Shown piece by piece: positions 63,901 to 64,000 of a stretch of DNA of 64,000 nt (positions are counted from its first letter, which is position 1; each line of letters starts with the position of its first letter). Origin of the DNA: Miltochrista miniata (lineage: Eukaryota; Arthropoda; Insecta; Lepidoptera; Erebidae); contig OW121760.1 of NCBI GenBank assembly GCA_933228765.1, positions 26,226,314 to 26,290,313 of the forward strand, written 5' to 3'. Made by a program: the position numbers and the translations under genes. Below the pieces are notes generated by a model that ran no database searches, was not told the DNA's origin, and saw only the letters and a program-made list of their open reading frames with translations.

Positions 63901-64000
63901 AGTACAATTTTAAAGATAGGTAACGTAAAACAAAACTTTCAGAAAAAAAAAAAAATAATATGTGCTAACTTAGAACCGCTGCTGGCTTGAAACCACATAA

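Overview
The window is insect nuclear DNA, almost certainly from a moth or butterfly. It is AT-rich and packed with repeats of kinds common in Lepidoptera: short Helitron-like elements ending in a GC hairpin plus CTAG-T, 'CCGACTTC...GGAGGAGG' repeats, tRNA-like and 5S-like SINEs, RTE/CR1/Jockey-type LINE tails, a mariner transposon and many TA-flanked MITEs. I recognise no complete host gene in 64 kb. The only two full-size coding units are mobile: an apparently intact mariner transposase (36075-37094) and a non-LTR retrotransposon (60687-63702, minus strand) broken at a single place. The species cannot be named from the sequence. The absence of host genes and the depth of nesting suggest an intergenic, heterochromatic or W-like region, but that is inference.

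Layout. 1-14 kb: SINEs, Helitron-like copies, MITEs (6773, 10168, 11463), LINE tails and a 650-bp (ATACT)n array beside an RTE-type LINE tail. 14.8-21.4 kb: a 5S-like SINE riddled with fold-back palindromes, a GC-rich SINE family, and head-to-tail Helitron-like pairs. 21.7-24.2 kb: an array of ~100-bp monomers, nine in one direction and six inverted, between two related MITE-like ends. 24.5-35.7 kb: more SINE, LINE and Helitron-like copies, a decayed mariner and a 784-bp fold-back element. 35.7-37.2 kb: the intact mariner, inserted at TA inside a Helitron-like copy. 38-47 kb: degraded LINE and RTE pseudogenes, an ~810-bp fold-back element, and two ~1.1-kb repeat copies facing each other (39.5-40.6 and 45.9-47.0 kb). 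47.2-59.1 kb: four copies of an exon-like unit with related flanks, a degenerate R1-like reverse transcriptase, and a long 'GGTTCCGTA' repeat split by three LINE fragments. 59.2-64 kb: a MITE, an uninterrupted copy of that long repeat, and the large LINE.

The most unusual signal is a set of about fifteen short, near-perfect palindromes with tiny loops, scattered through otherwise ordinary repeats. In three places two of them sit side by side, so that an original junction X-Y has become X-X'-Y'-Y. In the LINE, removing exactly the 73 extra bases rejoins the two half-ORFs into one uninterrupted frame of 981 codons. This shows that the change was secondary and probably recent. The signature fits template switching or fold-back repair of broken ends, or possibly an assembly or library artefact. 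It is the finding most worth checking.
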